NCBI GenBank assembly: GCA_009784635.1 | Contig: WRBG01000025.1 | Span: 1 to 16,692, forward strand | Direction: 5' to 3' | DNA: 16,692 nucleotides | Source of the DNA: Bacteroidales bacterium | GTDB lineage: Bacteria; Bacteroidota; Bacteroidia; Bacteroidales; UBA932 | Shown: one piece after another, positions 15,037-16,692 of the stretch | How the letters are laid out: the number at the start of each line of letters is the position of its first letter | Position numbering within the stretch: the first letter of the stretch is position 1 | Translations under genes and position numbers: made by a program | The notes under the pieces: model-generated | Seen by the model: the letters and a program-made list of their open reading frames with translations, nothing else | What the model was told of the DNA's origin: nothing | The model's database searches: none

Positions 15037-15157
15037 TTTGGATTCGAAACTTCGACAAATTCAAATCCACCGGAAGTACGGCGACAGCGCTCACGCTTGG
15101 GCGTGGGCTGTACTCGTAAAGTTTGGTGGATAGGTAGTCGAAGACCTCGAATTCAGA
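15037..15157 (+). ncRNA. Long rod-like structured leader element upstream of the NVEALA gene
   Basis: Pairing read by hand, from base to tip: 15037-15047 with 15147-15157 (11 pairs, two G-U); 15050-15056 with 15137-15143 (7 perfect pairs); 15065-15071 with 15125-15131 (7 perfect pairs, extendable by G-U pairs); and an apical hairpin 15084-15111 with ACAGC/GCTGT and CACGC/GCGTG around a TTGG loop. Small internal loops separate the helices. The unequal loops suggest a folded RNA rather than a simple DNA palindrome. It lies between the promoter (14900-14931) and the peptide start (15303), so it would be in the 5' leader. I cannot place it in a known riboswitch or ncRNA family. Confidence 0.55.
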
Positions 15158-15302
15158 TATCACAGGAGTTTGTCCGCGCTGATTTTATGTGTGTATATTG
15201 AGAGTTTTTGGACATCAGTGGAGCCGGGGCCATTGTAAAAACGGGGCAAGACACTTGCGAAGCCAAAAGAGCAGGAAGGAATCTTTTTAAAAACAAACAA
15301 CA

Positions 15303-15473
15303 ATGAAAAAAAATCTTATAGTAACGACTATTTTTATCGGCGCCATAGCAATTTGTTTTGGTATCTATGCGAACCATAACACTGCAAAAGATGATCTTAT
15401 CCGCCAAAATATTGAGGCGCTGGCCCAAGTGACTAAACCCGGCTGGATGGTCGGATGTATTATAGGTCCGTGA
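15303..15473 (+). CDS. NVEALA-type small exported peptide, cut by in-frame TGA
   Basis: This 56-residue frame starts MKKNLIVTTIFIGAIAI, a membrane/signal helix, then has the motif NIEALA at residues 36-41 followed by Q, the hallmark of NVEALA proteins, which are 60-100 residue exported peptides of Bacteroidota. The reading frame stops at TGA 15471-15473 after GCIIGP, shorter than the family norm. The next 30 codons stay open in the same frame (see 15474-15566). It is the first gene after a long structured leader and sits 174 bp before a propeller lipoprotein, a combination I recall from other Bacteroidota. The start is the ATG after an A-rich stretch. Function of the family is unknown. Confidence 0.75.
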   Translation: MKKNLIVTTIFIGAIAICFGIYANHNTAKDDLIRQNIEALAQVTKPGWMVGCIIGP

Positions 15474-15566
15474 GGTGAGGGCACTCCTCATACTGATTGC
15501 ATAAATAATTGCGATATCATAATGGCAGATAGCTGGTCGGAATCAGGGTATTGTACTATATACTGA
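15474..15566 (+). pseudogene. Detached C-terminal tail of the NVEALA peptide
   Basis: Directly after the TGA the same frame encodes GEGTPHTDCINNCD, then 12 more residues to SGYCTIY and a TGA at 15564-15566. The cysteine pattern (three Cys here, one before the stop) is what NVEALA C-termini usually show. With the tail the whole would be about 87 residues, the normal family length. A single base change probably made the internal stop. Confidence 0.6.
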
Positions 15567-15578
15567 TATTGAAACAAT

Positions 15579-15614
15579 AAGAGGCAGAATTTATAACCAT
15601 AAATTCTGCCTCTT
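15579..15614 (+). terminator. Hairpin terminator after the NVEALA gene
   Basis: A perfect 16-bp stem (15579-15594 with 15599-15614) with a four-base AACC loop lies between the NVEALA frame and the propeller gene. The T run after it is short (TTTG), so read-through is likely and it may set the ratio of peptide to lipoprotein mRNA. Confidence 0.75.
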
Positions 15615-15647
15615 TGTCAAGAAATTATCATTAATAATACTCAGATT

Positions 15648-16692
15648 ATGTTCAGATTTACCGAAAGACATTTTTCATGTTTTATTGTATTCTTACTGCT
15701 CATCTCCTGCAACACAAATCCGATAGACAGCAAAGACTTCTTATTTGAAGTAGAGTTACAGCCGGAACACCGATTCCCCCTCGTTGAGGCTTTTTTCCCT
15801 ATAAGGATGTATATACATAATGATTATCTTATTCTTTATCAATCGAATACATCAAATTATCAGCCCGATGTTTTCTTTGCGGCCTATTCGTTATCCGACT
15901 ATTCGTACAAGGGATCATTTGGGCACAAGGGAAGGGGGCCGGGAGAATGGATTTTTCCCATGTTTATTCGTTCTACAAGCAACTCTCCATATCTTTACTT
16001 GACTGATCTGTCGTTTCGTGAGACTACAGCCTTAATACACAAAATGATACTTGATTCAACCATGCGACTAAAAGCAGTAGACACTTTTCGGATAGACAAA
16101 GGAGGATACCATTCCATGAATAATATGGTGATCAGTAAAGATTCCCTGCTGGTGTATGACGAATTTGCTTCCGCACCCGTACTCAAGATTCACCGTTTAG
16201 GCCGGGATGTTCCTGCTATAAGCTGGAAGTATGGGAATTATGAAGGTGATTCCAGAGCGTATCTTCAGCAAAGCCAATTTGATGAAAATCGAGGAATGCT
16301 CGCTGCCAACGATTCCCGTATCGTATTTCTCTACACCTTTCAAGATCGGATTGACATTATGGACTGGAATTTTAAGCCCCAAAGGCGCTTGAACTTCCAA
16401 AAAACCAAACCCGTCATAAGTAAAGACAATAGGATGGATAACGTATGGTATTACAGTAATGCCTTCTTGGGGCAACACTTTTTATACACGTACTATTACG
16501 GGGTGCGCTTTGGGGAATATATGACAAGGAATGATATGGTGATGGAAGTGTTTGATTTAAACGGCGCCCCCGTTTGCCGATATACTTTTTCCCGGCCGAT
16601 GCCTGCCATATTCACCGTAGATGAGCGCAATTTTACATTATACGGATACAGAGGTGATGACGGTTTGGAAGATTCCATTTCTGTATATCGTC
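15648..16692 (+). CDS. TolB-like six-bladed propeller lipoprotein, 3' end outside the window
   Basis: An open frame of 348 codons runs from ATG 15648 to the window end without a stop. The signal peptide ends LLLISC, making Cys21 the lipidated residue. The loop GRGPGEW at about residues 103-109 is typical of this propeller group. Further shared elements with the 13583 product are SPYLYL, DSLLVYDEFA, LKIH, QDRIDIMDW, KPVI and LYGYR. The C-terminus is not in the window, but the remnant at 13503-13577 suggests it would end soon after with LPGLKEYLQNR. It follows the NVEALA peptide and terminator, so probably belongs to the same transcription unit by read-through. The job is likely extracytoplasmic binding or sensing; this is inference. 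Confidence 0.85.
   Translation, partial: MFRFTERHFSCFIVFLLLISCNTNPIDSKDFLFEVELQPEHRFPLVEAFFPIRMYIHNDYLILYQSNTSNYQPDVFFAAYSLSDYSYKGSFGHKGRGPGEWIFPMFIRSTSNSPYLYLTDLSFRETTALIHKMILDSTMRLKAVDTFRIDKGGYHSMNNMVISKDSLLVYDEFASAPVLKIHRLGRDVPAISWKYGNYEGDSRAYLQQSQFDENRGMLAANDSRIVFLYTFQDRIDIMDWNFKPQRRLNFQKTKPVISKDNRMDNVWYYSNAFLGQHFLYTYYYGVRFGEYMTRNDMVMEVFDLNGAPVCRYTFSRPMPAIFTVDERNFTLYGYRGDDGLEDSISVYR
16659..16690 (+). repeat. 32-bp exact match to 13509-13540
   Basis: Part of the propeller gene, identical to the 3' part of the remnant upstream. Confidence 0.85.

Noticed and set aside
14929..15201. 90-residue open frame over the leader of the NVEALA gene
   Set aside because: It begins inside the -7 box without a real start codon, its composition is unlike a protein, and it coincides with the paired arms of the structured element.
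15153..15491. 112-aa minus-strand frame opposite the NVEALA gene
   Set aside because: Shadow of the coding and leader sequence on the plus strand; no promoter or family features.
15471..15500. Selenocysteine insertion at the TGA
   Set aside because: The hairpin after the TGA lacks the features of a bacterial SECIS that I know, and no sel gene is in view; nonsense mutation is simpler.

Overview
The window reads as chromosomal DNA of a Bacteroidota species, most likely order Bacteroidales. Support: many upstream regions carry the Bacteroidota sigma-type -7 box TAnnTTTG (in several cases with TTTG 20-21 bp upstream), Shine-Dalgarno sequences are mostly absent, and the gene content includes an rSAM/lipoprotein pair, an NVEALA-type peptide and TolB-like six-bladed propeller lipoproteins. 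I see no rRNA, tRNA, CRISPR array or transposase.

Region 1 (1-2570) is visibly more AT-rich than what follows and looks like accessory DNA. It holds the C-terminal end of a Fic-domain protein with Gln at the catalytic His position, an unrecognised lipoprotein, a 3'-truncated PstS-like substrate-binding lipoprotein, and an overlapping HEPN/MNT toxin-antitoxin pair. Region 2 (2608-4697, minus strand) is a compact operon: two tandem paralogous lipoproteins followed by a radical SAM/SPASM enzyme. This is the rSAM/lipoprotein system, a putative modification system of unknown chemistry, here with a duplicated partner. Region 3 (4838-13254) is mostly housekeeping: a class I rRNA-type methyltransferase, an AAA ATPase with DUF4143, smpB divergent from an lgt-miaA-SGNH hydrolase operon, and a long gcvP. 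Lgt attaches the lipid anchor to prolipoproteins, so it serves the six or seven lipoproteins encoded in the same window.

Region 4 (13330 to the end) is the most unusual. It contains two related copies of one cassette: a promoter, a leader, an NVEALA-type small exported peptide, a hairpin terminator and a TolB-like propeller lipoprotein. The right-hand copy (14898-16692) is nearly whole, but its NVEALA frame is cut by an in-frame TGA and its propeller gene runs off the window. Its ~370-nt leader contains a sequence that can fold into a ~120-nt rod-like RNA. The left-hand copy (13333-13577) has collapsed by internal deletions to a promoter, part of a leader and a ~155-bp propeller remnant; its promoter now lies ahead of an intact 418-aa propeller lipoprotein. 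Functions in this region beyond family membership are inference.
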